Source of the DNA: Corticimicrobacter sp040137905
Lineage (GTDB): Bacteria > Pseudomonadota > Gammaproteobacteria > Burkholderiales > Burkholderiaceae_B
Direction: 5' to 3'
Assembly: GCF_040137905.1 (NCBI RefSeq)
Contig: NZ_JBEFDG010000068.1
Coordinates: forward strand, 41,351 to 105,350
Length of the DNA stretch: 64,000 nt
Within the stretch, counting starts at the first letter, position 1, and every line of letters starts with the position of its first letter. Below, piece by piece: positions 36,338-44,214 of the stretch. The notes under the pieces were generated by a model that was not told the DNA's origin, made no database searches, and saw only the letters and a program-made list of their open reading frames with translations. The position numbers and the translations under genes were made by a program.

Positions 36338-37201
36338 TTATTGTTTGCGGAACATGGAGCGGGCCAGGATGTTGATCCCCAGCACCAGCAGCGTAATCAG
36401 TGCCGCGCCGGCCCAGGCCAGGCGGTTCCAGTCCGGGAAGGGACTGGCAGCGTACTGATAGATCACCACGGGCAGGTTGGCCATGGGCGCGTTCATGTCC
36501 CACGACATGAACTGGTTGGACAGGGCTGTAAACAGCAGCGGTGCAGTTTCACCGGCAATGCGGGCAATGGCCAGCAATACGCCGGTGATGATGCCGGACT
36601 TGGCAGCGCGATAGCAGACCAGCACGATCATGCGCCACTTGGGGCAGCCCAGCGCGGCAGTCGCCTCGCGCAGGCTGTTGGGTACCAGCAGCAGCATGTT
36701 GTCAGTGGTGCGCACCACCACAGGAATCACCAGGATGGACAGCGCCACCGCACCGGCCCAGCCCGAGTAATGACCGACCTGGGCCACATAGACCGCATAG
36801 ATGAACAGGCCGATCACGATGGAGGGTGCCGACAGCAGCACATCGTTCAGAAAGCGCGTGGCCGGTGCCAGCCAGCCGCGCTGGCCGTATTCGGCCAGGT
36901 AGGTGCCGGCCAGAATGCCGATCGGCGTGCCGATCAGCGTGCCCACGCCAGCCATCATCACGCTGCCCATGATGGCATTCATCAGGCCACCGGCCTGCCC
37001 GGGCGGCGGGGTTTCCTGCGTGAACAGCGTCAGCGACAGCGCGCCACCGCCTTTCATCAGCAGGGTCAGGATGATCCAGAACAGCCAGAACAGGCCGAAG
37101 GCCAGGGTGGCCATCGACAGTACCAGCATGATGCGGTTCACCATATTTCGCCGCTTGTACAGCGTATTCTGGCGACCGAACTCAGCAATATTCGAAGACA
37201 T
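36338..37201 (-). CDS. pstA: Phosphate ABC transporter permease PstA
   Basis: A 287-residue membrane protein with six predicted helices. The conserved permease loop is ATAALGCPKWRMIVLVCYRAAKSGIITGVLLAIARIAGETAPL, with the PstA-typical ARIAGETAP. It pairs with PstC to form the phosphate channel. It lies 21 bp downstream of pstC and 9 bp upstream of pstB. Confidence 0.96.
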   Translation of the reverse strand: MSSNIAEFGRQNTLYKRRNMVNRIMLVLSMATLAFGLFWLFWIILTLLMKGGGALSLTLFTQETPPPGQAGGLMNAIMGSVMMAGVGTLIGTPIGILAGTYLAEYGQRGWLAPATRFLNDVLLSAPSIVIGLFIYAVYVAQVGHYSGWAGAVALSILVIPVVVRTTDNMLLLVPNSLREATAALGCPKWRMIVLVCYRAAKSGIITGVLLAIARIAGETAPLLFTALSNQFMSWDMNAPMANLPVVIYQYAASPFPDWNRLAWAGAALITLLVLGINILARSMFRKQ

Positions 37202-37222
37202 ATGTCGATTCCTTCAGCGCGC

Positions 37223-38158
37223 TCAGGTCTTGGTGCCTTCGCTCTTGGACAGGCGCAGCAACAGCACCTTGGAGCAGGCCAGCACGACGGTGGTGATCAG
37301 GAACAGGATCAGGCCCAGCTCGATCAGCGCCGATTTCTGCAGGCCGCCGGCCTCATTGAATTCGTTGGCGAGTGCCGAGGCGATCGAGTTGCCCGGCGCA
37401 AACAGCGACTCGGGCAGGCGAAAGGCATTGCCGATGACGAAGGTCACCGCCATGGTTTCGCCCAGCGCACGTCCCAGCCCCAGCATGATGCCGCCGATCA
37501 CGCCAGTCTTGGTGAACGGCAGGACAACCTTCCACATCACTTCCCAGGTCGTGCTGCCCAGGCCGTAGGCCGACTCCTTGAGCAGCGGAGGCACCAGTTC
37601 GAACACATCGCGCATCACGGCGGCAATGAACGGAATGATCATGATCGACAGGATCAGCCCTGCCGTGAAAATCCCGATGCCGAACGGCGGACCGGAGAAG
37701 AAACCACCAATCAGCGGCAGGCTGCCGAACGTATCGATCAGCGTCGGCTGCACGTAGCGCTGGAAAATCGGCACGAACACGAACAGGCCCCACATCCCGT
37801 AGATGATGGACGGAATGGCTGCCAGCATCTCGATGGCCGTGCCCAGAGGGCGGCGCAGCCAGGCAGGAGACAGTTCGGTCAGGAACATGGCGATCCCGAA
37901 CGACACAGGGACTGCGATGATCAGAGCGATCATGGAGGTCAGCAGCGTCCCCACGATCGGTACCAGTGCACCGTACTGCTCATTGACCGGATCCCATTCA
38001 TTGGTCCAGAGGAAAGACAGTCCATATTTGGACAGGGTTTCACGGCTGCCGAAAATCAGCGAGACCATGATCGCCGCGAGCAGGATGAATACGAAAAAGG
38101 CGAAGAACCGGGTCAGGTTCTTGAACCCCGTATCCATCAGGGCATTCGAGGATTTCAT
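37223..38158 (-). CDS. pstC: Phosphate ABC transporter permease PstC
   Basis: A 311-residue membrane protein with six predicted helices. It has the family loop ESAYGLGSTTWEVMWKVVLPFTKTGVIGGIMLGLGRALGETMA; the GLGRALGETMAV stretch is the EAA-type contact with PstB. I start it at 38158 (MKSSNALMD; 38161 is equally possible). An upstream in-frame ATG at 38260 lies inside the pstS-pstC hairpin and adds residues unlike the family. No strong ribosome site is visible. Confidence 0.93.
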   Translation of the reverse strand: MKSSNALMDTGFKNLTRFFAFFVFILLAAIMVSLIFGSRETLSKYGLSFLWTNEWDPVNEQYGALVPIVGTLLTSMIALIIAVPVSFGIAMFLTELSPAWLRRPLGTAIEMLAAIPSIIYGMWGLFVFVPIFQRYVQPTLIDTFGSLPLIGGFFSGPPFGIGIFTAGLILSIMIIPFIAAVMRDVFELVPPLLKESAYGLGSTTWEVMWKVVLPFTKTGVIGGIMLGLGRALGETMAVTFVIGNAFRLPESLFAPGNSIASALANEFNEAGGLQKSALIELGLILFLITTVVLACSKVLLLRLSKSEGTKT

Positions 38159-38247
38159 CATGAAGATTGCCGTACCAGTGATGACAAAAACCGAAGGGCG
38201 CGACCCGCGATGCTGTCGGCGGGCGGCGCCCTGGCTACCGGGAGAAT

Positions 38248-38276
38248 GATACCGCTGCATGCATGGCAGCGGTATC
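38248..38276 (-). repeat. Intercistronic hairpin between pstS and pstC
   Basis: GATACCGCTGC and GCAGCGGTATC form a perfect 11 bp inverted repeat with a 7 nt loop, 15 bp after the pstS stop. There is no T-tract on the minus strand, so it is more likely an mRNA-stabilising or partial-termination element that favours pstS over the membrane genes. Confidence 0.8.
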
Positions 38277-38290
38277 GCGCATCCCGATGA

Positions 38291-39334
38291 TTACTTCCAG
38301 ATGGCCTGACCGTTGCTGTCCTTCAGCTCGGATGCCCACAGGGCACGGATCTGGTCGGTCACGGCCTGGGGCAGCGGCACATAGTCCAGGCTGTTGGCGG
38401 CTTCGCCACCGTTCTTGAAGGCCCAGTCGAAGAACTCCAGCACGATCTTGCCCTGCTCCGGACGTTGCTGCACCTTCTGCATCAGGATGAAGGTAGCGGC
38501 GGTCACGGGCCAGGAAGTAGCACCCGGCTCATCGGTCAGCACCACGCCCATACCCGGTGCGCTGTTCCAGTCGGCGTTGGCGGCAGCGGCGGCGAAGGCT
38601 TCGCTCGAAGGCTGCACATATTGGCCGTCACGGTTCTGCAACTGGGTCCAGGACAGGTTGTTCTGCTTGGCGTAGGCGTACTCGACGTAACCGATCGAGT
38701 TGGCCAGTTGGCCGACGTAGGCAGCAACACCTTCGTTGCCCTTGCCGCCCTGGCCGGTAGGCCACTTCACGGCCTTGCCTTCACCGACCTGCTCTTTCCA
38801 GTCGGCCGACACCTTCGACAGGTAGTTGGTCCACAGGAAGGTCGTGCCCGAACCGTCCGAACGGTGCACCACCACGATGTCGGCGTCAGGCAGCGTGACG
38901 CCGCTGTTCAGGCTGGCGATGGCCGGATCGTTCCAGCGCTTGACCTTGCCCAGGTAGATATCGGCCAGCACGGCACCGGTCAGGCGCAGTTGGCCGGGCT
39001 GCACGCCCTGGACGTTGACGACGGGCACGGCACCGCCGATCACGGCCGGGAACTGCAGCAGATTGTTTTCGCTCAGCTTCTGGGCATTGAGGGGATCGTC
39101 GGAAGCGCCAAAGTCGACCGTGTTGGCGATGATCTGTTGCTGACCGCCACCCGAACCGATGGACTGGTAGTTGACCGCGTTGCCGCTCGCGGCACGGAAG
39201 TCGGAAGCCCACTTGGCATAGATCGGGTACGGGAACGATGCACCGGCACCGGTCACGGTGGCGGCCTGCGCGCCAACCGCGACGGCGGCCAGGGCCACGC
39301 CCACGGAAATCTGCTTGAAAACTCGCTTGAACAT
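38291..39334 (-). CDS. pstS: Phosphate-binding periplasmic protein PstS
   Basis: A 347-residue solute-binding protein. The signal peptide ends AQA before ATVTGAGASFPYPIYAKW. The phosphate-contacting segments are visible: GAGASFPYP, IGSGGG, DFGASDDPL and HRSDGSGTTFLWTNYL. The ATG at 39334 follows AGGAA; a longer reading to 39373 would remove promoter sequence. It is the first gene of the pst operon, with a Pho box 78 bp upstream. In the periplasm it delivers phosphate to PstCAB. Confidence 0.97.
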   Translation of the reverse strand: MFKRVFKQISVGVALAAVAVGAQAATVTGAGASFPYPIYAKWASDFRAASGNAVNYQSIGSGGGQQQIIANTVDFGASDDPLNAQKLSENNLLQFPAVIGGAVPVVNVQGVQPGQLRLTGAVLADIYLGKVKRWNDPAIASLNSGVTLPDADIVVVHRSDGSGTTFLWTNYLSKVSADWKEQVGEGKAVKWPTGQGGKGNEGVAAYVGQLANSIGYVEYAYAKQNNLSWTQLQNRDGQYVQPSSEAFAAAAANADWNSAPGMGVVLTDEPGATSWPVTAATFILMQKVQQRPEQGKIVLEFFDWAFKNGGEAANSLDYVPLPQAVTDQIRALWASELKDSNGQAIWK

Positions 39335-39411
39335 TTCAGGGTTCCTTTGATAGCGGTTGAACGAGGCGATCACATTTGATTACCACGATGACGGCATCTT
39401 AGAACCTGAAC

Positions 39412-39429
39412 ATGACAACACTATGACAG
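39412..39429 (-). promoter_or_regulatory. Pho box of the pst operon
   Basis: On the minus strand CTGTCAT-N4-TTGTCAT, two 7 bp direct repeats with 11 bp spacing, match the PhoB consensus in 13 of 14 positions. It ends 78 bp before the pstS ATG. This indicates induction by PhoB under phosphate limitation. Confidence 0.88.
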
Positions 39430-39461
39430 TCATGCGACGCTTTTGAGTCGCATGACTGTCA
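39424..39461. repeat. Perfect 15 bp inverted repeat overlapping the pst Pho box
   Basis: TGACAGTCATGCGAC and GTCGCATGACTGTCA flank an 8 nt loop. It lies 11-50 bp beyond the ppk stop and its left arm contains half of the Pho box. No T-tract follows on the minus strand. It could end ppk transcription in a Rho-assisted way, or act as extra PhoB half-sites. Confidence 0.85.
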
Positions 39462-39472
39462 GCCAGGCCGAC

Positions 39473-41548
39473 CTAGACTCCACCCAGTTTCTGCATCAAC
39501 TGGCCGTGCAGGCTGAAGGGCTTGCCCCGGCTGCGCACGCGCTGATAGTCGCCACCCGGTTTCTGCACCCAGGCCAGCGTGTTGTCACGCAACGCATAGG
39601 TGAAGGCCTCCGAGATGACACGACGCTTGAGGACCTTGTCGAGTACCGGAAACGCCACCTCGACCCGACGGAAGAAATTGCGGTCCATCCAGTCGGCCGA
39701 CGACAGGTAGACATTTTCCTTGCCACCATCGAGAAAATAAAAGACCCGCGAATGCTCCAGGAAACGGCCGACGATGGAACGCACCCTGATGTTTTCGGAC
39801 AGGCCCGGTACACCGGCACGCAGTGTGCACAGCCCACGCACCACCAGGTCGATCTTGACGCCTGCCTGACTGGCCTTGTAGAGCTCCTCGATGATCGAGG
39901 GCTCCAGCAGCGAATTCATCTTGGCCATGATGCGGGCCCGCTTGCCCTGGCGGGCATGCCCGGCCTCGCGCCGAACCATTTCGACAATGGTTTCGTGCAA
40001 CGTGAACGGTGCCTGCAACAGCGCCTTGAGCGAACGCCGCATGCCCAGGCCCGTCAGTTGCGAAAACACCTTGTCCATATCCTCGCACAGGTCGGGATTG
40101 GCGGTGAGCAGGCCGAAGTCGGTATACAGGCGCGCGGTGCTGGGATGGTAGTTGCCGGTTCCCAGGTGGCCATAGCGGCGCAGTTCGCCGTTTTCACGGC
40201 GCAGTACCAGCGCCATCTTGGCGTGGGTCTTGTGGCCGACCACACCGTAGACCACATGCGCCCCGACCTCTTCCAGGCGGGCCGCCCAGTTGATATTGGT
40301 CTGCTCGTCGAAACGCGCCATCAGTTCGACCACCACGATGACCTCCTTGCCGGCCCGTGCCGCTGCCAGCAGCAACTGCATCAGTTCGGAATCCTCACCG
40401 GTCCGATAGATGGTCTGCTTGATCGCCACCACCTTGGGATCTGCCGCCGCTGCCGTCAGGAAATCGATCACTGGACGGAACGACTGATAAGGGTGATGCA
40501 ACAACTGATCGCGCGCCGCAATCGCGGCGAACAGTTCATCGGGCTTGCCAACCACATGCTTGAACGGCTCGGGCACCGGCGCATGGTAGGTCGGATACAG
40601 CAAGTCGGGACGATCGACCGAATTGCAAAGCTGCATCAGCCGCGACAGATTGACCGGGCCATTGATCCGATAGGTATCGATGGGGGCCAGGCTGAATTCC
40701 CGCTGCAGGAAGGTTTCGAGTTCATAGGGCATCTGCGCATCGATCTCGAGCCGCACCGCCGCACCGAAGTTGCGCTGCGACAGTTCACCCTGCAGGGCCA
40801 GCCGCAGATTGGTGATTTCCTCGTCATCGACGAACAGGTCGCTGTTGCGCGTGACGCGCCACTGGAAGCAGCCCTGCACCGCGATGCCGGGAAACAGTTC
40901 ACCCACGAAGGCCCGGATCAGCGACGTCAGCAGCACAAAGCCATGCGGCTGGCCACTGACCGCATCCGGCATGCGGATCAGGCGCGGCAAGGCGCGCGGT
41001 GCCGACACGATCGCAATCGAAGCCTTGCGCCCAAAGGCATCCCGCCCCTGCAACGGCACGATGAAATTGAGACTCTTGTTGAAAACACGGGGAAACGGAT
41101 GCCCAGGACTGAGGCCGATGGGCGTGAGCAGCGGCATCACTTCGCGGCGAAACACCTCGAGCGCCCAGGCTTGCTGTGCCTCGTTCCATTCGGATGCCAG
41201 CGGCAAGACGATGCCCTCTTCCTTGAGACGGGGCAGGATACGCTCGTACAGCACGGAATACTTGCGTGCCACCAGCGCCTGCACGGCCGCCGTGACCTGA
41301 CCGAAGGTTTCCGAGGGAAGCTGGCCATCCGGCCCGCGCGTCTGAGTCTTCTGGCGTTGCTGTTCCTTGAGTGTGGATACGCGGATCTCGAAGAACTCAT
41401 CGAGGTTGGAGCTGACGATGCACACATAGCGCAAGCGTTCGAGCAGCGGCGTATCGGGCGACTCTGCCAGGGCCAGAACCCGCTCGTTGAACTTGAGGAG
41501 GGACAATTCCCGGTTGAGGAACAACGGTGAAGCTGCGTCAGAGGTCAT
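39473..41548 (-). CDS. ppk: Polyphosphate kinase 1
   Basis: A 691-residue enzyme that reversibly polymerises ATP gamma-phosphate into polyphosphate at the inner membrane. The N-terminal domain starts with PLFLNRELSLLKFNERVL; the head domain and two phospholipase-D-like catalytic domains follow. The phospho-accepting His is in GHKTHAKMALVLRRE (about residue 440), followed by YGHLGTGNYHPSTARLYTDFG. I start at 41548, because longer readings would include the Pho box at 41591-41608. It diverges from ppx, which degrades its product. Confidence 0.97.
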   Translation of the reverse strand: MTSDAASPLFLNRELSLLKFNERVLALAESPDTPLLERLRYVCIVSSNLDEFFEIRVSTLKEQQRQKTQTRGPDGQLPSETFGQVTAAVQALVARKYSVLYERILPRLKEEGIVLPLASEWNEAQQAWALEVFRREVMPLLTPIGLSPGHPFPRVFNKSLNFIVPLQGRDAFGRKASIAIVSAPRALPRLIRMPDAVSGQPHGFVLLTSLIRAFVGELFPGIAVQGCFQWRVTRNSDLFVDDEEITNLRLALQGELSQRNFGAAVRLEIDAQMPYELETFLQREFSLAPIDTYRINGPVNLSRLMQLCNSVDRPDLLYPTYHAPVPEPFKHVVGKPDELFAAIAARDQLLHHPYQSFRPVIDFLTAAAADPKVVAIKQTIYRTGEDSELMQLLLAAARAGKEVIVVVELMARFDEQTNINWAARLEEVGAHVVYGVVGHKTHAKMALVLRRENGELRRYGHLGTGNYHPSTARLYTDFGLLTANPDLCEDMDKVFSQLTGLGMRRSLKALLQAPFTLHETIVEMVRREAGHARQGKRARIMAKMNSLLEPSIIEELYKASQAGVKIDLVVRGLCTLRAGVPGLSENIRVRSIVGRFLEHSRVFYFLDGGKENVYLSSADWMDRNFFRRVEVAFPVLDKVLKRRVISEAFTYALRDNTLAWVQKPGGDYQRVRSRGKPFSLHGQLMQKLGGV

Positions 41549-41590
41549 TGTGCCAACCCATTCGAAAGCATTATTTTTTACCATCGAACC

Positions 41591-41608
41591 ATGACAGGAC
41601 GATGACAA
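41591..41608 (-). promoter_or_regulatory. Pho box of ppk
   Basis: On the minus strand TTGTCAT-N4-CTGTCAT, direct repeats with 11 bp spacing, match 13 of 14 consensus positions. It ends 43 bp before the ppk ATG, with an A/T-rich -10 region between. It places ppk under PhoB. Confidence 0.87.
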
Positions 41609-41672
41609 TACATCATGCCAGAGGCGCACATCAAAGCCAAGGGCCGCCAACAAGGCAAATCGGCATTTTCCG

Positions 41673-41678
41673 TATAAT
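41673..41678 (+). promoter_or_regulatory. Candidate -10 element for ppx
   Basis: Perfect TATAAT 36 bp before the ppx ATG. No good -35 is seen at 16-18 bp. Confidence 0.5.
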
Positions 41679-41713
41679 CCCCTTCGGACCCACTTTGCGC
41701 CACAGACACACGC

Positions 41714-43207
41714 ATGGACAATCTTCTCGCTGCCGTCGATCTCGGTTCCAATAGTTTCCGCCTCTCGATCGGACGGGTCGTACAACGCGACGGCGTCCCC
41801 CAGATCTATCAGATCGACCGGCTCAAGGAAACCGTGCGGCTGGCGGCCGGCCTCGACAGCCAGCGCCGGCTCGACGCACCAACCATCGAACGGGCCGTTT
41901 CCGTACTGCAGCGATTTGGCGAACGCATCCGCAACTTCCCGCCAGCCCGCGTGCGCGTGGTGGCGACCAACACGTTCCGCATTGCGCGCAATATCGATGC
42001 GCTGCTGCCGCGTGCCGAAGCCGCACTCGGTTTCCCGATCGAGGTCATCTCGGGCCGCGAGGAGGCCCGCCTGATCTTCTCGGGCGTGGCACATACCCTG
42101 CCGCCCAGCGAAGCCAACCGCCTGGTGGTGGACATCGGCGGCGGCTCGACCGAACTCATCATCGGCCAGCAGTACGAACCGCGCCAGATGACCTCACTCT
42201 ACATGGGCTGTGTCAGCTACAGCCGGCAGTTCTTTCCAGGCGGTGCCATCGATGCCCACCAGATGAAACTGGCCCAGTTGGCCGCACTCAACGAACTGGA
42301 GTCCATCGCCCGCCCCTATCGCCAGACCGGCTGGCAGGAAGCCTACGGCTCGTCCGGCACCAGCAAGGCGCTGTACGCCATCCTGACAGAATCAGGTTTT
42401 TCCAGACAGGCCATCACCCGCGAAGGCATGGAAAGACTCAGGAAAAAACTGATCACCGATGGCCGTGTCATCGCTGCAGAACTGCCCGGCATCAAACTGG
42501 AACGCGCCGATGTACTGCCCGGTGGCCTGGCCATCATGCTGGCAGTCTTCGAGGCACTCGGTATCGATACCATGCAGACCGGCGATGGAGCCCTGCGCCT
42601 GGGCGTCCTGCACGACCTGCTGGGGCGTGATGCCGCCAGCGACAAGCGCGATGAATCCGTGCGCCAGTTCATGGCCCGCTACCACGTCGACGTCGCCCAG
42701 GCGGCACGGGTACGCCAGACTGCCCTGTCCTTTTTCGACCAGATCCGGCCCGACGATGGCACCTCGGAGCGCCAGGAAATGGCCACGGCCCTTGGCTGGG
42801 CGGCCGACCTGCATGAAATCGGCCTGTCCATCGCCCACAACGGCTACGCCAAGCACACCGCCTACGTTCTCGACAATGCCGACATGCCCGGTTTTTCGCA
42901 GGACGACCAGGATCGGCTGGCTTCCATCACGCTGGCCCACTACGGCAAGCTGAACAGGGCCGGCACACCGATCATCAAGCAACCTGAATGGCCCGCCATC
43001 CTGTGCCTGCGCCTGGCCGTGCTGCTGCATCGCGGCCGCGCAGATCTGGACAGCCTTCCCCTGTCGCTGTCGGTCAGGAAGCAATCCATCATCATCCGCC
43101 TCCAGCGCGACTGGCTGGATGCGCACCCGCTCACCGAGTACAACCTGCAGGCCGAAGAAGAAGAATGGCGCAAGGCCGGCTTCGACTTCGAGATCATGTC
43201 GCGCTGA
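41714..43207 (+). CDS. ppx: Exopolyphosphatase (Ppx/GppA family)
   Basis: A 497-residue enzyme that releases phosphate from polyphosphate ends. The ASKHA-type N-terminal domain carries AAVDLGSNSFRLSI (7-19) and VVDIGGGSTELIIG (about 138-151). Catalytic Glu is expected in the FRIARNID...EEARLIF region. A C-terminal HD-like domain has ATALGWAADLHEIGLSIAHNGY. GppA (pppGpp phosphatase) is similar, so dual activity is possible. It diverges from ppk across 165 bp. Confidence 0.92.
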   Translation: MDNLLAAVDLGSNSFRLSIGRVVQRDGVPQIYQIDRLKETVRLAAGLDSQRRLDAPTIERAVSVLQRFGERIRNFPPARVRVVATNTFRIARNIDALLPRAEAALGFPIEVISGREEARLIFSGVAHTLPPSEANRLVVDIGGGSTELIIGQQYEPRQMTSLYMGCVSYSRQFFPGGAIDAHQMKLAQLAALNELESIARPYRQTGWQEAYGSSGTSKALYAILTESGFSRQAITREGMERLRKKLITDGRVIAAELPGIKLERADVLPGGLAIMLAVFEALGIDTMQTGDGALRLGVLHDLLGRDAASDKRDESVRQFMARYHVDVAQAARVRQTALSFFDQIRPDDGTSERQEMATALGWAADLHEIGLSIAHNGYAKHTAYVLDNADMPGFSQDDQDRLASITLAHYGKLNRAGTPIIKQPEWPAILCLRLAVLLHRGRADLDSLPLSLSVRKQSIIIRLQRDWLDAHPLTEYNLQAEEEEWRKAGFDFEIMSR

Positions 43208-43279
43208 CGCCAGGCTGGGTACGCACCTGCGCGGCACCCGGCAGACCCGTCCCAGGCGCGGCCATCCGGCAAGGCATCA

Positions 43280-43305
43280 GGCCCGCATCATGGCGGGCCT
43301 TTGTC
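43280..43305 (+). terminator. Intrinsic terminator of ppx
   Basis: GGCCCGC pairs with GCGGGCC across a 6 nt loop, followed by TTTGT, a short T-tract of moderate strength, 73 bp after the stop. Confidence 0.7.
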
Positions 43306-43339
43306 ATTGCGGCACTCTCTGCACTGCCAGGATCAACGA

Positions 43340-44128
43340 TCAGTTCACATCAGGCAGGCCAAAGTGACGCCGATAACGAGCCGTCATCTCATCAAGGCAC
43401 AGCATCACGGGAAAATCGGCCGCATTGAAATCAGGATCCCAGGCAGGTTCGCCGCACACCTTGGCCCCCACTTTCAGATATCCCTTGATCAGGGCAGGAA
43501 TGCGCGCAGGCAGATTGCTGTCGAGCTTTTCGAAGGGATAGCGGTGTAACGGCTGTACTGTCAGCGGCAAGCAACGATCGACGTGTGGCTGCACGGTGCG
43601 CCAGACTTCGGCGGCCGTCACGCCATCATCGCGCAGGCTGACGCTGGCGCAGCCAAAGGCATAGCGATAGCCACGCAGATACAGGAACTTGGTCAACCCC
43701 GACCAGAGTTGCATGATCACGCCACCATTGCGGTATTCGGGATCCGTGCAAGACCGGCCAAACTCGACCAGTTCGTGGCGAATGCTGCTCAGACCTGCCA
43801 GATCGAACTCGGATTCCGAATAATAACGTCCTGCCTCGCGGGCTTTTTCGGGCGTGAGAATACGGTAAGTTCCCACGACGCGGCCTGTATCGACCTCACG
43901 CACCAGCAAGTGCTCGCACCACTGGTCGAAGTAATCCACATCGATACCACGATGCCCGTCCGGGAAGCGGACACCCAGTTCCTCGCTGTAGACCCTGAAT
44001 CGCAGACGTTGAGCCTGTTCGACTTCGCCCGGCGAACGCGCCAGTCCAACGGTCAGGCCCGCTGCCGGGCTGACCGCCAAATGAGTTGACATCTGCTTTC
44101 CTGCATCCATATGCACCAGTTCAAGCAT
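43340..44128 (-). CDS. olsB: GNAT-type N-acyltransferase, OlsB-like
   Basis: A 262-residue acyltransferase. RFRVYSEELGVRFPDG...DVDYFDQWCEHLLVRE and VEFGRSCTDPEYRNGGVIMQLW are the hallmarks of the OlsB/hemolysin-like GNAT group. OlsB acylates ornithine with 3-hydroxyacyl-ACP, making lyso-ornithine lipid; OlsA would finish it but is not in the window. Ornithine lipids replace phospholipids when phosphate is scarce, which fits the pst/ppk/ppx neighbours. The ATG at 44128 follows GGAGA. A related N-acyl amino acid synthase with another head group is the main alternative. Confidence 0.7.
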   Translation of the reverse strand: MLELVHMDAGKQMSTHLAVSPAAGLTVGLARSPGEVEQAQRLRFRVYSEELGVRFPDGHRGIDVDYFDQWCEHLLVREVDTGRVVGTYRILTPEKAREAGRYYSESEFDLAGLSSIRHELVEFGRSCTDPEYRNGGVIMQLWSGLTKFLYLRGYRYAFGCASVSLRDDGVTAAEVWRTVQPHVDRCLPLTVQPLHRYPFEKLDSNLPARIPALIKGYLKVGAKVCGEPAWDPDFNAADFPVMLCLDEMTARYRRHFGLPDVN

Positions 44129-44196
44129 TGCCCAAGTCTCCTGAAACGATAAGTCCGGCTGGAGACCACAGTGTCGCCGCCGGATGTTTCAGGTTC

Positions 44197-44214
44197 TTGA
44201 CGCTATTATGACGC
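44197..44214 (-). promoter_or_regulatory. Weak Pho-box-like element upstream of the OlsB-like gene
   Basis: On the minus strand GCGTCAT-N4-GCGTCAA has the 11 bp repeat spacing of a Pho box but only 5 and 4 of 7 consensus matches. It overlaps the glmM stop, 69 bp before the acyltransferase ATG. Tentative. Confidence 0.35.

Noticed and set aside
35693..38290. An 865-codon open frame on the plus strand opposite pstB/pstA/pstC
   Set aside because: It is a high-GC shadow of well-conserved genes on the other strand. Its translation is rich in His, Gln, Arg and Gly and lacks any recognisable domain or start context.
39443..41530. Long plus-strand open frame opposite ppk
   Set aside because: Antisense shadow of a clearly conserved polyphosphate kinase; no ribosome site and no family resemblance. 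The same reasoning rejects the long frames opposite ftsH (46413-48584), carB (52378-54114) and tadG (20080-21573).
41549..42094. N-terminal extension of Ppk by up to 182 residues
   Set aside because: The extension would cover the Pho box, the divergent ppx promoter and the ppx 5' coding region, and family proteins begin near PLFLNRELSLL.
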